In this document: in pieces, positions 52,586 through 62,155 of the stretch
How positions within the stretch are numbered: the stretch's first letter is position 1
How the letters are laid out: each line of letters opens with the position of its first letter
NCBI RefSeq assembly: GCF_009380135.2
Contig: NZ_WHUT02000014.1
Span: 38,587-102,586 of the forward strand
Length of the DNA stretch: 64,000 bases
Direction of reading: 5' to 3'
Origin: Fertoeibacter niger
Lineage (GTDB): Bacteria > Pseudomonadota > Alphaproteobacteria > Rhodobacterales > Rhodobacteraceae
The notes under the pieces: model-generated
Database searches by the model: none
Seen by the model: the letters and a program-made list of their open reading frames with translations, nothing else
What the model was told of the DNA's origin: nothing
Program-made: the position numbers and the translations under genes

Positions 52586-54724
52586 TCAGGCTTCGGCTTC
52601 TTCTTTCTTTTCGCTGATTTCCAGCCCGGTTTCCTGATCGACCATCTTCATGCCAAGGCGCACCTTGCCGCGGTCGTCGAAGCCCAGAAGTTTCACCTTC
52701 ACTTCCTGGCCTTCTTTCAGGATCTCGTTCGGGTGGGTCAGGCGCTTGTTGGCGATCTGCGACACATGCACCAGACCGTCACGCTTGCCGAAGAAGTTCA
52801 CGAAAGCGCCGAAATCGACCAGTTTCACCACCTTGCCGGTGTAAACCTGGCCTTCTTCGGGTTCTGCCACGATCGACCAGATCATGTCATAGGCCTTCTT
52901 GATCGCTTCCGCCGAGGAGGACGCGATCTTGATCATGCCGTCGTCGTTGATGTCCACTTTCGCGCCCGACAGTTCCACGATCTCGCGGATGACCTTGCCG
53001 CCCGAGCCGATCACTTCACGGATCTTGTCGGTGGGGATGGTCAGCGTTTCGATCTTGGGGGCGTATTCGCTGAAGGCCTGCGCCGAGGTCAGCGCCTTGG
53101 CCATCTCGCCCAGGATGTGCATGCGGCCATCCTTGGCCTGTTCCAGCGCCTGTTCCATGATTTCGGGCGTGATGCCCGCAATCTTGATGTCCATCTGCAG
53201 GCTGGTGATGCCCGCAGCGGTGCCTGCCACCTTGAAATCCATGTCGCCGAGGTGATCCTCGTCGCCCAGAATGTCGGTCAGCACGGCGAAACGGCCGTCA
53301 TCTTCCAGGATCAGGCCCATGGCCACACCGGCGACCGGCGCTTTCAGCGGCACACCGGCATCCATCATCGACAGCGAACCGCCGCAGACCGATGCCATCG
53401 AGGAGGAACCGTTGCTCTCGGTGATTTCCGACACCACACGGATCGTGTAGGGGAAATCGGTGCCAGCGGGCAGAACCGCCTGCAACGCGCGCCATGCCAG
53501 TTTGCCATGGCCGATTTCGCGGCGGCCGGGCGGGCCGAAACGGCCAACTTCACCCACTGAATAGGGCGGGAAGTTGTAGTGCAGCAGGAAGTTCGACCGG
53601 CTGTTGCCGTGCAGGGCGTCGATGATCTGCTCATCCTCGCCGGTGCCCAGCGTGGTCACGACCAGACCTTGCGTTTCGCCACGGGTGAACAGGGCCGAGC
53701 CATGGGTGCGCGGCAGGATGCCGGTTTCGCAGACGATGGGACGGACGGTCTTGGTATCACGCCCGTCGATGCGCGCACCGCCGTTGATGATGTCGCCGCG
53801 CAGCACCGATGCTTCCAGCTTCTTGATCGCGTCGCCAAGGTTGGCATCGGCGCGGTCTTCGTCCGACAGGGCGGCCTTGATGACATCCGCAGCGGCGTCG
53901 ATGGCGTTGGTGCGTTCCTGCTTGTCGCGGATGGCGAAGGCGGCGCGCATGGCGGTTTCGCCCGCGGCCTTCACATTGGCATAAAGCGCCGAATAATCGG
54001 GAGCCTGGAAATCGAAGGGCTCTTTCGCGGCGTCTTCGGCAAAGTCGATGATCAGGTCGATCACCGGCTGCATCGCGGCATGGCCGAATTTCACGGCGCC
54101 CAGCATTTCGGCCTCGGACAGCTCGTAAGCCTCGGATTCCACCATCATCACGGCGTCTTTGGTGCCGGCGATGACCAGATCAAGCCGCTGGTCGGGGTTC
54201 GAGCGCAGTTTCTGCATGTCATCGACATCGGGGTTCAGCACATATTCGCCGTTCACAAAGCCGACGCGGGCCGCACCGATGGGGCCCATGAAGGGCACGC
54301 CGGAAATGGTCAGCGCGGCGGATGCGGCGATCATGGCCAGAATGTCGGGCTCGTTCACCAGATCATGCGACAGCACAGTGACGATCAGCAGCACTTCGTT
54401 GCGGAAACCATCGACGAACAGCGGGCGGATCGGACGGTCGATCAGGCGCGAGGTCAGGGTTTCTTTTTCGGACGGGCGGGCTTCACGCTTGAAAAAGCCG
54501 CCGGGCACCTTGCCGGCAGCATAGTAGCGTTCCTGATAATGCACGGTGAGCGGGAAGAAATCCTGCCCGGCTTTCGCCGATTTGGCGAAGGTGACGTTGG
54601 CCATCACAGAGGTCTCGCCCAGAGTGGCGATGACCGAACCGTCGGCCTGACGGGCAACCTTGCCCGTCTCCAGGGTCAGCGTCTCGCCGCCCCATTCGAT
54701 CGATTTTTTCGTAACGTTGAACAT
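52586..54724 (-). CDS. pnp: Polyribonucleotide nucleotidyltransferase (PNPase)
   Basis: PNPase degrades RNA 3'-5' using phosphate. The 712-residue chain has two RNase PH cores (first with [26 protein letters not shown], cited in parts; second with [16 protein letters not shown] and [10 protein letters not shown]), then a KH domain ([15 protein letters not shown], about residue 560) and an S1 domain ([18 protein letters not shown] and DGLVHVSQI). ATG 54724 gives the usual MFNVTKK start; AGGAAAAG precedes it. It follows rpsO as in many bacteria. A terminator closes it. Confidence 0.97.
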   Translation of the reverse strand: MFNVTKKSIEWGGETLTLETGKVARQADGSVIATLGETSVMANVTFAKSAKAGQDFFPLTVHYQERYYAAGKVPGGFFKREARPSEKETLTSRLIDRPIRPLFVDGFRNEVLLIVTVLSHDLVNEPDILAMIAASAALTISGVPFMGPIGAARVGFVNGEYVLNPDVDDMQKLRSNPDQRLDLVIAGTKDAVMMVESEAYELSEAEMLGAVKFGHAAMQPVIDLIIDFAEDAAKEPFDFQAPDYSALYANVKAAGETAMRAAFAIRDKQERTNAIDAAADVIKAALSDEDRADANLGDAIKKLEASVLRGDIINGGARIDGRDTKTVRPIVCETGILPRTHGSALFTRGETQGLVVTTLGTGEDEQIIDALHGNSRSNFLLHYNFPPYSVGEVGRFGPPGRREIGHGKLAWRALQAVLPAGTDFPYTIRVVSEITESNGSSSMASVCGGSLSMMDAGVPLKAPVAGVAMGLILEDDGRFAVLTDILGDEDHLGDMDFKVAGTAAGITSLQMDIKIAGITPEIMEQALEQAKDGRMHILGEMAKALTSAQAFSEYAPKIETLTIPTDKIREVIGSGGKVIREIVELSGAKVDINDDGMIKIASSSAEAIKKAYDMIWSIVAEPEEGQVYTGKVVKLVDFGAFVNFFGKRDGLVHVSQIANKRLTHPNEILKEGQEVKVKLLGFDDRGKVRLGMKMVDQETGLEISEKKEEAEA

Positions 54725-54865
54725 TGCTTTTCCTAGCTTGGCTGACGGACCCTCCGCCAACCCGGGTTTCGTACGGGCCGCATGCCCGTGGCTTCGCTGT
54801 TGCCGTCTGCCCGCCCCATGAAGCCCGCTGGGGGAACATGCCGCATCCTGCGGCCCGAAAGGAAA

Positions 54866-54887
54866 GACGCGCCCGAGGGGGCGCGTC
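54866..54887 (-). terminator. Hairpin between rpsO and pnp, terminator-like
   Basis: GACGCGCCC (54866-54874) pairs with GGGCGCGTC (54879-54887) around GAGG, eight bases after the rpsO stop on the minus strand, followed there by TTTCC. It may stop part of the rpsO transcript or act as a processing site. Confidence 0.75.
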
Positions 54888-54895
54888 CTGTCAGA

Positions 54896-55165
54896 TTAGC
54901 GGCGCAGGCCCAGACGCGCGATCAGCGCGGCATAGCGGGCGTCGTCCTTGCCCTTGAGGTAGTCCAGCAGCTTGCGGCGCTGGGCCACCATCATCAGAAG
55001 GCCACGGCGCGAGTGGTTGTCCTTCTTGTGGCTTTTGAAATGCTCGGTCAGCGTGGCGATGCGCGAGGACAGGATAGCCACCTGCACTTCGGGCGAGCCG
55101 GTGTCGTTTTCCTTGGTCGCGTATTCCGAAATCAGGCGGGCTTTTTCTTCGACGGTGATCGACAT
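54896..55165 (-). CDS. rpsO: 30S ribosomal protein S15 (uS15)
   Basis: S15 binds the 16S rRNA central domain early in 30S assembly. The 89-residue protein matches the norm exactly: [20 protein letters not shown], then [29 protein letters not shown] (cited as its two blocks) and the end [10 protein letters not shown]. It stands just upstream of pnp; the rbfA-truB part of the classical cluster lies 3 kb further on, split off by three other genes. Confidence 0.98.
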   Translation of the reverse strand: MSITVEEKARLISEYATKENDTGSPEVQVAILSSRIATLTEHFKSHKKDNHSRRGLLMMVAQRRKLLDYLKGKDDARYAALIARLGLRR

Positions 55166-55460
55166 CGGGATCTCCATGGTTGGGTGTGACGGCACAAGCC
55201 GGGATGTCGTCCAGCAGGGCCCTTGAGCATCCGGCAGGTCTACCGGATGCGCGCGTATAGGAGAAACCGCCCGAAAAGAAAAGCGCCAATTCCGCCGCAT
55301 GCCCGGGCGGCCGGATGGTGGCGGCCCACAGGCGGGGCTGGCGCTCGTGCCGTTTTTCTGCCATGATGTTGTGAATAATCTTGTTTGAAGGCAAAGGCTT
55401 AGGCCGTTTCATGGTTAACGGCGCAGTGGTATGCGCCGGTTGCGCGGGGAAGGGGTTGCG

Positions 55461-56534
55461 ATGCTGGGCATGTTGGGATTGCTGGGGGCCTTGTTTGCCG
55501 GTGTCGCGGCCGATGCGGTGCTGGTGCGCGCTGGCAAGGGTGCAGAGGCTGACGACAGCACCGAAACCGATGCCCCGGAGACCGAAACCGAAGACGCCCC
55601 CCCGGCGGGCGACCTGACTGATGCCGGGGCCGACAGCGCCGGAACCACGCCGCATGCGCCTGTGCAAGCCGTTGATACCAGTCAGGCTTCGGGTTTTGAC
55701 GGTCAGCCCCGGTCGGATGACCTGCCCGACAGGCCTGACCCTGACAGGCGCATGAATGGCACCGAGGGCGACGATGTGCTGACCGCTGGCGGCGGGCAGG
55801 ACACGCTGCGCGGCGGTGTGGGCAACGATCTGCTGGCCGGGCAGGGCGGCGATGACCGCATCATCGGCGGCGCGGGGCAGGACCATGCCCATGGCGGCGC
55901 GGGGCAAGACACACTGCGCGGCGGCAGCGGCGACGATGTGCTGGATGGCAATGCGGGCGATGACCGGCTGCGCGGCAACCTGGGCGATGACCAGCTTGCG
56001 GGGCATGCCGGGCGGGACGATCTGGCGGGCGGTGGCGGGGATGATTCGCTGCTGGGCGGCTCCGGCGATGACAGCCTGCGCGGCGATGCCGGTGATGACT
56101 GGCTGGCGGGGGGCTTTGGCGATGACCTGCTGACAGGCGGCGCGGGGACTGACACGCTGGATGGCAATGACGGCGATGACACGCTGTCGGGGCTGGACCC
56201 TGACGGTCAAGCGGCGGTGGATTATCTGAATGGCGGCGCGGGTGACGACTGGCTTGTGCTGGGCGCGGGCGACATTGCGTCGGGTGGCGGCGGGGCTGAT
56301 GTGTTCACGCTGGGCGACACTTCGGGCGATGTGGCGCGGATCGACGATTTCGACGCGGCGCAGGATGAGATTCTGGTGCTTTATGATGCTGCGGCCCACC
56401 CCAACCCCGTGGTCACGCTGCTGAGTGAGCCGGGGTCGGATGACGTGACAGTACTGCTGGACGGGTTGCCGCTGGCGTTGGTGCAGGGCGGCGCGGGGCT
56501 GACGCCGGGGCTGATCCGGCTGGCGGCGGCCTGA
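55461..56534 (+). CDS. RTX-type calcium-binding repeat protein with N-terminal membrane segment
   Basis: The 357-residue protein starts with one hydrophobic helix (LGMLGLLGALFAGVAADAVLV), an acidic linker (about 35-100), then about eighteen GGxGxDxL nonapeptide repeats (about 100-260) that form a calcium beta roll. The end is a beta-rich cap (VARIDDFDAAQDEILVLYD; VTVLLDGLPLALV) like the M10-serralysin C-terminal region. AAGGGG precedes ATG 55461. No type I secretion genes are adjacent, and the N-terminal helix could anchor or export it instead. Function unknown. Confidence 0.8.
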   Translation: MLGMLGLLGALFAGVAADAVLVRAGKGAEADDSTETDAPETETEDAPPAGDLTDAGADSAGTTPHAPVQAVDTSQASGFDGQPRSDDLPDRPDPDRRMNGTEGDDVLTAGGGQDTLRGGVGNDLLAGQGGDDRIIGGAGQDHAHGGAGQDTLRGGSGDDVLDGNAGDDRLRGNLGDDQLAGHAGRDDLAGGGGDDSLLGGSGDDSLRGDAGDDWLAGGFGDDLLTGGAGTDTLDGNDGDDTLSGLDPDGQAAVDYLNGGAGDDWLVLGAGDIASGGGGADVFTLGDTSGDVARIDDFDAAQDEILVLYDAAAHPNPVVTLLSEPGSDDVTVLLDGLPLALVQGGAGLTPGLIRLAAA

Positions 56535-56560
56535 GGCGCATCAGGCGGCCCGGCCACGCA

Positions 56561-57451
56561 TCAGCCTTGGAAGAACGGCACGAATGTATCCAGCACCGCA
56601 GCCGGGTTTTCCTCCATCACGAAATGGCCGCTTTCGCAGGCGGCATCGGTGACATCGCTGGCCCATTTGCGCCAGATGCCGGCCGGGTCGCCGGTGCGGG
56701 CGGGAAAGCCGTGGCGGCCCCAGAGAAAGCGCAGCGGGGCGGCGATGCGGTGGCCTGCGGCCAGATCGGCCTGATCATGGCGGCGGTCGGTCGTGGCCCC
56801 GGCGCGGTAGTCGGCGCACATGGCGGCGATGCGGGCGGGGTCGCGGGCCTGCGCGCGATAGGCTGCAAGCGCCTCGGGCGGAAAGGCATCCAGCGATTTC
56901 GCCAGTGTCCAGCCTTGCAGCGTCCAGTCCAGATAGGCCACCGGATCTGCGTTGATCATGCGTTCGGGCAGCGGCGCGGGCTGCGCCAGAAAGGTCCAGT
57001 GATAGGCGGCCATGGCCATTTCGGCATTCCAGGCGGCCCAGTAGTCGGCGGTGGGGGCAATCTCGATGATGCCGATGCGGCTGACGCGGGCGGGATGATC
57101 CAGCGCCAGCCGGTAGGTCACGCGCGCGCCCCGGTCATGGCCCAGGACCATGGAGGTGCCGATGCCCCGGGCGTCCAGCAGCCCGATGATGTCGCGCGCC
57201 ATTTCCCGTTTCGAATAGGCGGTATGGCCTGCATCGTCGGGCGGCGCGTCGCTGTGGCCATAGCCGCGCAGATCGGGGATCAGCACGCGGAAATGCCGGG
57301 CGAATTCGGGCGCGACGCGGCTCCAGCACAGGCCGTTCTGCGGATAGCCATGCAGAAGGATCAGCGGTGGGCCAAGGCCCGCCTCCTGCACCGACAGGTG
57401 GATGTCGTTGGTGGCGATGCGGTGGCGGGTAAAGCCGGGGATCGTGGTCAT
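56561..57451 (-). CDS. Alpha/beta hydrolase, fluoroacetate dehalogenase-like
   Basis: The 296-residue enzyme has an aspartate nucleophile in LGHDRGARVTYRLALDHPAR-type GHDRGAR; the two arginines of that motif bind substrate carboxylate in fluoroacetate dehalogenases. YHWTFLAQPAPLPE keeps the His-Trp halide pair, and MCADYRAGATTD the halide tyrosine; GHFVMEENP holds the catalytic histidine. Together this is the haloacetate dehalogenase (EC 3.8.1.3) signature. Epoxide hydrolase is the alternative. HGYPQNGLCW is the oxyanion region. No signal peptide. It converges with the RTX-type gene. Confidence 0.8.
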   Translation of the reverse strand: MTTIPGFTRHRIATNDIHLSVQEAGLGPPLILLHGYPQNGLCWSRVAPEFARHFRVLIPDLRGYGHSDAPPDDAGHTAYSKREMARDIIGLLDARGIGTSMVLGHDRGARVTYRLALDHPARVSRIGIIEIAPTADYWAAWNAEMAMAAYHWTFLAQPAPLPERMINADPVAYLDWTLQGWTLAKSLDAFPPEALAAYRAQARDPARIAAMCADYRAGATTDRRHDQADLAAGHRIAAPLRFLWGRHGFPARTGDPAGIWRKWASDVTDAACESGHFVMEENPAAVLDTFVPFFQG

Positions 57452-57528
57452 GCGAGCGCCTTCGTTGCGATGGCCCGAGGATGGACCGGGGCGCGCTGCG
57501 CAGGCAAGGCCGCGCAGTGGGAAAGCGT

Positions 57529-58035
57529 TCAGATCCAGCGTTCGGGCTGCCGATCATAGCCGATATACAGCGGGTGTTTCGGCTGGCCATCCCGGTTCAG
57601 CCCCAGATGGTGCAGCGGCCGCCCGGTGGCGCGCAGCAGCGCCGCGACGGCGGCACCCCGCCCCAGATGTGCCCCATGGCTGCCCCAGGCGCAGATGATC
57701 CGGTCGGCCCAGAGTGCGCTATCGGCAATCGCCGCGTCATTGTCCGCACCCACCGGATCGGCTGCGGCGCGCATCTTTTTCGGGTCGGTGTCGCGCCAGG
57801 CAAAGATGTTGGTCACGCGGAAGCCCCCGAACCCCAGCGCCCGCGCCCGCCGCTCGCAGCGTTCCACCGTGGGGTCGTTCTGGTATTCGGTGGCGGTCGA
57901 GGGGTTCAGCATCACGAACAGCGCCTTTGGCCCCGCGGCGTCCCACACCCGCGTCAGCAAGTAGCGATACCGCTCGCAATCGGAATAGACGGCGGTGGAG
58001 GGGGCGTCGCCCTTGGTGTGGCTGCGGGTGATCAT
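57529..58035 (-). CDS. DUF1643 domain protein
   Basis: The 168-residue product has LFVMLNPSTATEYQNDPTVERC, cited as NPSTATEYQNDPT, followed by FGGFRVTNIFAWRDTDP and IICAWGSHG, the DUF1643 core. The fold is nucleoside-hydrolase or DNA-glycosylase-like by some views, but its function is not known. ATG 58035 gives a normal-length protein; a longer frame runs to 58206 through an intergenic inverted repeat and is not used. Confidence 0.85.
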   Translation of the reverse strand: MITRSHTKGDAPSTAVYSDCERYRYLLTRVWDAAGPKALFVMLNPSTATEYQNDPTVERCERRARALGFGGFRVTNIFAWRDTDPKKMRAAADPVGADNDAAIADSALWADRIICAWGSHGAHLGRGAAVAALLRATGRPLHHLGLNRDGQPKHPLYIGYDRQPERWI

Positions 58036-58061
58036 CTGTGTCTCGGGTTGTTGGCGTTGCT

Positions 58062-58195
58062 GGCCTTCGGCGAGGATATTTGGGCCAGCAAGAAATCGAC
58101 AGGGCGTTCTGCATGGTATGGGGTCATGCACCCCTTTTCTGGGGGGCGAGCCGAAAAGCCCATTCTTACTGGCAAAAATATCCGCGCCGCAGGCC
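58062..58195. repeat. Inverted pair of GGATATTT elements (MITE-like)
   Basis: Left arm 58062-58094 reads GGCCTTCGGCG then AGGATATTTGGGCCAGCAAG; the right arm 58163-58195 is its near-perfect reverse (GGCCTGCGGCGCGGATATTT, then TTGCCAGTAAGAA). About 28 of 33 positions agree. The 68-base centre holds ATGGGGTCATGCACCCC. Confidence 0.8.
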
Positions 58196-58217
58196 TCTGC
58201 CATCACGAGGGGCGCTG

Positions 58218-59123
58218 TCAGTCATTGAACACGCGGGAGGGGTGCAACTCGCCCGCCTTGTAGATGCCTACAGCCACGGCGCGGCCCTGATAGCTGGCCC
58301 AGGCCTCGTCGCCATACTCGGCGGTGGAGGCGATGACCATGCCGGGGTTGCCGTTCTTCAGGCGGGCCGCGCCTTCGGGGGTGCAAGGCAGTTCGGGCAG
58401 GTCGGCCAGACCCTTTTCCAGCGGGTGCAGATAGGCATCCAGCGTCTCGGTTTTCGCCAATGCGTCCAGCGTTTCCAGGGATATGCCCTGTGCGGCGTCA
58501 AAAGGCCCTGACCATGTGCGGCGCAGCCATTGCACATGGCCGAGGCAGCCCAGTGCGGCCCCGAGGTCGCGGGCGATGGAGCGCACATAGCCGCCCTTGC
58601 CGCAGACCATCTCCAGCTCCGCATGGTCGGCATCGGGGCGGGCGGTCAGTTCCAGGCTTTCGACCCACAGTGGGCGGGCGGCGAGTTCGAAATCCTCACC
58701 CTCGCGCGCCAGGTCATAGGCGCGTTCGCCATCGACCTTGACGGCGGAAAACTGCGGCGGGGTCTGCATGATCTCGCCCCGGAAGGCGGTGAGGGCGGCG
58801 GTGATCGCGTCATCCGTGGGTCGGGCGTCGGAGGTGGCGATGACCGTGCCTTCGGCATCGTCGGTGGTGGTGGCCGCGCCGAAGGTGACGACGAAGCGGT
58901 AGCATTTCAGCGCGTCGGTGATGTAGGGCACGGTCTTGGTCGCCTCGCCCAGGGCCACGGCCAGAACGCCGGTGGCGGCAGGGTCCAGCGTGCCCGCATG
59001 CCCGGCCTTGGCCGCGTCAAAGGCCCAGCGGACCTTGTTGACCACCGAGGTCGAGGTGATGCCGGCGGGTTTGTCGACCACCAGCCAGCCCGATACCGCG
59101 CGGCCCTTGCGTTTGCGTCCCAT
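58218..59123 (-). CDS. truB: tRNA pseudouridine(55) synthase
   Basis: TruB makes pseudouridine 55 in the T loop of nearly all tRNAs. The 301-residue chain starts [13 protein letters not shown] and has [15 protein letters not shown] with the catalytic Asp47, then [18 protein letters not shown] and [13 protein letters not shown]. No PUA domain is obvious beyond a short C-terminal module ([15 protein letters not shown]). It belongs with rbfA upstream, although the glycosidase-family gene stands between. Confidence 0.96.
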   Translation of the reverse strand: MGRKRKGRAVSGWLVVDKPAGITSTSVVNKVRWAFDAAKAGHAGTLDPAATGVLAVALGEATKTVPYITDALKCYRFVVTFGAATTTDDAEGTVIATSDARPTDDAITAALTAFRGEIMQTPPQFSAVKVDGERAYDLAREGEDFELAARPLWVESLELTARPDADHAELEMVCGKGGYVRSIARDLGAALGCLGHVQWLRRTWSGPFDAAQGISLETLDALAKTETLDAYLHPLEKGLADLPELPCTPEGAARLKNGNPGMVIASTAEYGDEAWASYQGRAVAVGIYKAGELHPSRVFND

Positions 59124-59174
59124 GATGCACCCTTGCAGCGAAAGAGCGTCTGCTAGCGAAGCACGGGCGGGCCG

Positions 59175-59921
59175 TCAACCGGCGGGGGTGACAAGCCCCA
59201 CTATCGGCCCCATCGGATAGCCCCGGTCAAAGCGCTTCATCGCCGGGGCGTAGAGCCGCGAAATGCTGCCGTCGAGATACAGCGCATCGGGCAGGCCCAG
59301 CCCGTCACGGAACAGCCGGGCGAACTGGTGAAAGCTGACGCGGGTGTTGGAGATGGCAAACATGGCGATATTGCCCCCGGCGCCCACGCCCACGCCGTTG
59401 CGGATATGGCGCGAATCCGAGTCGGGCAGAAAGCGCGGGTGCAGGGCTCCGTCGATGACAAGCATGGGGCCGGACTGCGTGGCGAAGCGGCAGGCAGGCG
59501 CATCGCTGGCAAAGCGGCGCGACTCGGTCACGCTGAAGCGGGTGGCGATGCAGAACACCCCGTTGGGCAGCAGGCCGAAATTCCCCGGGCCTGCTGCCGT
59601 GACCAGCCCCGCGCGGCTTTGGCCGTTTTCGACCATCAGCCCCACCGGGGCGCGGTCGGGGTGATACATGCCCGCGTTCATCGCAAAGCCGAGCGTCTGG
59701 CCACTGGCGGCCAGCGCGTCATTCACCCGGTCGAACGTGCCATAGGGGCTGCCGTCGGGGGCGGTCTGGAACAGGCGCAGGTCATCGCCCGCCTGAACGG
59801 TGCAGATCGTGTAGGACGCGCCCTCAAACGCCATGTCGCGGCAGGGCGATTGCGCGGCGGCAGCGGCAGGCAGCAGACACAACAGCAGCGCGCGCAGCAG
59901 CTTAGCTGTCAGCCGCCGCAT
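59175..59921 (-). CDS. Phosphodiester glycosidase (NAGPA/DUF2233) family exported protein
   Basis: The 248-residue precursor has a signal peptide (about residues 1-23, ending PAAAAA-QS). The mature domain shows [46 protein letters not shown] and [12 protein letters not shown], the NAGPA core. Family members split a sugar phosphodiester. ATG 59921 with AGGA before it is preferred to ATG 59930; it overlaps the rbfA end by 20 bases. It sits between rbfA and truB, an unexpected place for an exported enzyme. Confidence 0.85.
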   Translation of the reverse strand: MRRLTAKLLRALLLCLLPAAAAAQSPCRDMAFEGASYTICTVQAGDDLRLFQTAPDGSPYGTFDRVNDALAASGQTLGFAMNAGMYHPDRAPVGLMVENGQSRAGLVTAAGPGNFGLLPNGVFCIATRFSVTESRRFASDAPACRFATQSGPMLVIDGALHPRFLPDSDSRHIRNGVGVGAGGNIAMFAISNTRVSFHQFARLFRDGLGLPDALYLDGSISRLYAPAMKRFDRGYPMGPIVGLVTPAG

Positions 59922-60330
59922 CGTCATCATCCTGCCCGGCCTTCAGGTCGCGCTGCACGGTCTCATCGGCGAACAGCCGGCGGGTTTCGTCCAGCCGGTC
60001 GAATGTGTCATCGGGGCGAAAGCGCAGGTCGGGGGCGTATTTCAGCGTCAGCGATTTCGACACGGCGCGGCGCAATTCGTATTTGTTGCGGCTGAGGGCG
60101 GCGATGGCCAGATCGACATCCTTGCCGCCCAGCGGCATCACATGCACGGTGGCGATCTTCAGATCGTTCGACAGCCGCACCTCGCCCACGGTGATCGAAA
60201 AGCGGTTCAGGTCGGGGTCGTGAATCTCGCCCCGGATCAGCAGGTCAGACAGCGTGCGACGGATCAGTTCGCCGACGCGAAGCTGGCGCTGCGTGGTGCC
60301 GGGGCCGGGGGTGGTGCGGTTTTGTGCCAT
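59902..60330 (-). CDS. rbfA: 30S ribosome-binding factor A
   Basis: RbfA helps mature the 16S 5' end in late 30S assembly, notably in the cold. The 142-residue protein has [16 protein letters not shown] near the start, the KH-like core ([23 protein letters not shown]; cited as [14 protein letters not shown]), and [16 protein letters not shown] near the end. The acidic tail (DDDDAAAD) is common in alphaproteobacteria. Its start faces dapB across 99 bp. Confidence 0.95.
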   Translation of the reverse strand: MAQNRTTPGPGTTQRQLRVGELIRRTLSDLLIRGEIHDPDLNRFSITVGEVRLSNDLKIATVHVMPLGGKDVDLAIAALSRNKYELRRAVSKSLTLKYAPDLRFRPDDTFDRLDETRRLFADETVQRDLKAGQDDDDAAADS

Positions 60331-60429
60331 GCGCAGCCATGTAGGGTGTTTGCGGGGCCGGTGCAACGGCGGGCTTTGCGCCGCGCGCGGGAACCGGCTA
60401 AAGCGGCGGAAACAGCGAAAGGGTGCGTG

Positions 60430-61245
60430 ATGACTGATCTGCCGGGTATCGTGATCACCGGGGCCTCGGGGCGCATGGGGCAGATGCTGATCCGCACCGT
60501 TCTGGCATCAGACCGGGCGCGGCTGGTGGGCTGCGTCGAACGGGCGGGCCATGCCTGGGTCGGCCGTGACGTGGGCGAGGCGATGGGCGGGGCGGCCGTG
60601 GGGGTTGTGGCAACCGATGACCCGCTGGAGGCTTTTGCCCGGGCGCAGGCGGTGCTTGATTTCACCGCACCCGCCGCGACGGTGGAATTTGCCGCACTGG
60701 CGGCGCAGGCCCGCGCGGTGCATGTGATCGGCACCACGGGGCTGGAGGCCGAGCATCTGCACAAGATCGCATGGGCCGCGCATCATGCGGTGATCGTGCG
60801 GGCGGGCAACATGAGCCTGGGGGTCAACCTGCTGGTGCAGATGACGAAAAAGGTGGCGCAGGCGCTGGATGCCGACTGGGATGTCGAGGTGGTGGAGGCG
60901 CATCACCGCAGAAAGGTGGATGCGCCCTCGGGCACCGCGCTGATGCTGGGGCAGGCGGCGGCGGACGGGCGCGGTGTCGATCTGGCGGCGGTGCGCGATG
61001 CGGGGCGCGACGGCATCACCGGGGTGCGGCGGCTGGGCGACATCGGCTTTTCCAGCATCCGGGGCGGTGACATCGTGGGCGAGCATGACGTGATCTTTGC
61101 CGCGGATGGCGAGCGGGTCGTGCTGCGCCACATTGCCACCGACCGCAGCGTGTTTGCGCGCGGCGCGCTCCGGGCGGCTTTGTGGGGGCAGGGGCAGAAG
61201 CCCGGCGAATACGACATGCTGGATGTGCTGGGGCTTTCGGAGTAA
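60430..61245 (+). CDS. dapB: 4-hydroxy-tetrahydrodipicolinate reductase
   Basis: DapB reduces the DapA product with NAD(P)H on the way to diaminopimelate and lysine. The 271-residue enzyme starts [13 protein letters not shown] (Rossmann motif) and has [27 protein letters not shown] (catalytic His and Lys) and [14 protein letters not shown]. Length is normal. Its start is divergent from rbfA; an exported small protein follows after 118 bp. Confidence 0.97.
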   Translation: MTDLPGIVITGASGRMGQMLIRTVLASDRARLVGCVERAGHAWVGRDVGEAMGGAAVGVVATDDPLEAFARAQAVLDFTAPAATVEFAALAAQARAVHVIGTTGLEAEHLHKIAWAAHHAVIVRAGNMSLGVNLLVQMTKKVAQALDADWDVEVVEAHHRRKVDAPSGTALMLGQAAADGRGVDLAAVRDAGRDGITGVRRLGDIGFSSIRGGDIVGEHDVIFAADGERVVLRHIATDRSVFARGALRAALWGQGQKPGEYDMLDVLGLSE

Positions 61246-61363
61246 ACTCGGCGTGATCTGGCGGGATATTTTAACCCCGCCTTCATCCAGTGATGCTTGT
61301 CTTGCGTAAAAACCACTCGAATGCGCGCTGCGTCGTCAGTGCCGGAACCAAAGCGGGTGCGCC

Positions 61364-61720
61364 ATGATCAGAACGGCTGTTGTTGTAGCTATTTGCGCAG
61401 GGCTTGCGGCCCCGGTCGCCGCCGAGGGGCTGGCGCGGGTGCAGGACAAGTCGGATTTCGTGGGTCTGGTGGGCGGCAAGGCGCTGACCCGCATGGGCAT
61501 CACGCTGGAGGTCACGCCCGACGGTGCCATCACGGGCAGCGCCTTCGGCAAGCCCGTGACCGGCGCATGGCGCTGGAACGCGGGCCTGTTCTGCCGTGAT
61601 CTTTACTTCGGCAAGCAGGATCTGGGGCCGAATTGCCAGGTGGTTCAGACCGATGGCGCCACAGTGCGGTTCATCTCTGACGAGGGCGAGGGCGACTATG
61701 CCGACCTGCGGCTGAAGTAG
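61364..61720 (+). CDS. Small exported protein of unknown function
   Basis: The 118-residue precursor has a signal peptide (residues 1-20, ending PVAA-EG). The mature part has two cysteines (GLFCRDLYFG and LGPNCQVV) suited to one disulfide. It resembles a small family seen next to dapB in related bacteria, sometimes labelled dihydrodipicolinate reductase by proximity, which the sequence does not support. Function unknown. Confidence 0.75.
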   Translation: MIRTAVVVAICAGLAAPVAAEGLARVQDKSDFVGLVGGKALTRMGITLEVTPDGAITGSAFGKPVTGAWRWNAGLFCRDLYFGKQDLGPNCQVVQTDGATVRFISDEGEGDYADLRLK

Positions 61721-61806
61721 GCCGGTCTGGTCGCTTGCCGGGGGTGGCTTGCCGTGCCGCATTGTGGGGCGCGGCGGGACTGCCTTTGCGGCGATCCGGG
61801 CAAAGG

Positions 61807-61865
61807 CCGGGGGGCTTCACGCCCCCCGGCCCCCCCGTGGGATATTTAGGGACAGAAAAAGGCGG
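61807..61865 (+). repeat. Composite hairpin plus GGATATTT element, copy 6
   Basis: Stem CCGGGGGGC/GCCCCCCGG (61807-61829, loop TTCAC) runs into CCCCCCGTGGGATATTT, spacer AGGG and ACAGAAAAAGG. Same layout as 37455 and 43335. It lies between the exported protein and DUF1674 genes, which converge on it. Confidence 0.75.
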
Positions 61866-61904
61866 CGCAGGCCGGGTGCCTTGCACGTCTGCGTGGCCCC
61901 GGCA

Positions 61905-62084
61905 TCAGAAGTCGATGGCGATGCCCTTTTTTTCCCAGTCGCCGTAGCGCACGGGCTCGGGGCCGTTGCGCCCGCCAAGTTCCTTGGGCATGGCCGGTTC
62001 TTGCGCCTGTTTGCGGCGTTCCTCGGCCTCGGCCAGTGCGCGCAGGGCGGCGGCGGGCAGCGGGGCTTGGGTCTGGTCCGTCAT
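61905..62084 (-). CDS. DUF1674 (SDHAF4-like) protein
   Basis: This 59-residue protein ends GGRNGPEPVRYGDWEKKGIAIDF (cited as GGRNGPEPVRYGDW), the DUF1674 signature. The eukaryotic homologue, SdhAF4, assists flavinated SdhA during succinate dehydrogenase assembly; a similar role is likely. The N-terminal half is Ala/Glu/Arg-rich and probably helical. It is divergent from rsmB across 71 bases. No sdh genes are in the window. Confidence 0.9.
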   Translation of the reverse strand: MTDQTQAPLPAAALRALAEAEERRKQAQEPAMPKELGGRNGPEPVRYGDWEKKGIAIDF

Positions 62085-62155
62085 GGCAGGGTTTCCTTGT
62101 GCCGGTGCGGGTCATGATATACGCCGCGCGGGATCATGGACAAGGCGGTGCGGCA

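Noticed and set aside
55703..56182. Regular short repeats that might suggest a CRISPR array
   Set aside because: They are in-frame codons for GGxGxDxL nonapeptides of an RTX-type protein, with no spacer-repeat layout.
61259..61281. GGCGGG-ATATTTTAAC-CCCGCC hairpin after dapB as another GGATATTT copy
   Set aside because: It shares GGGATATTT, but it lacks the flanking runs and the ACAGAAAATG tail; I treat it as a possible dapB terminator only.
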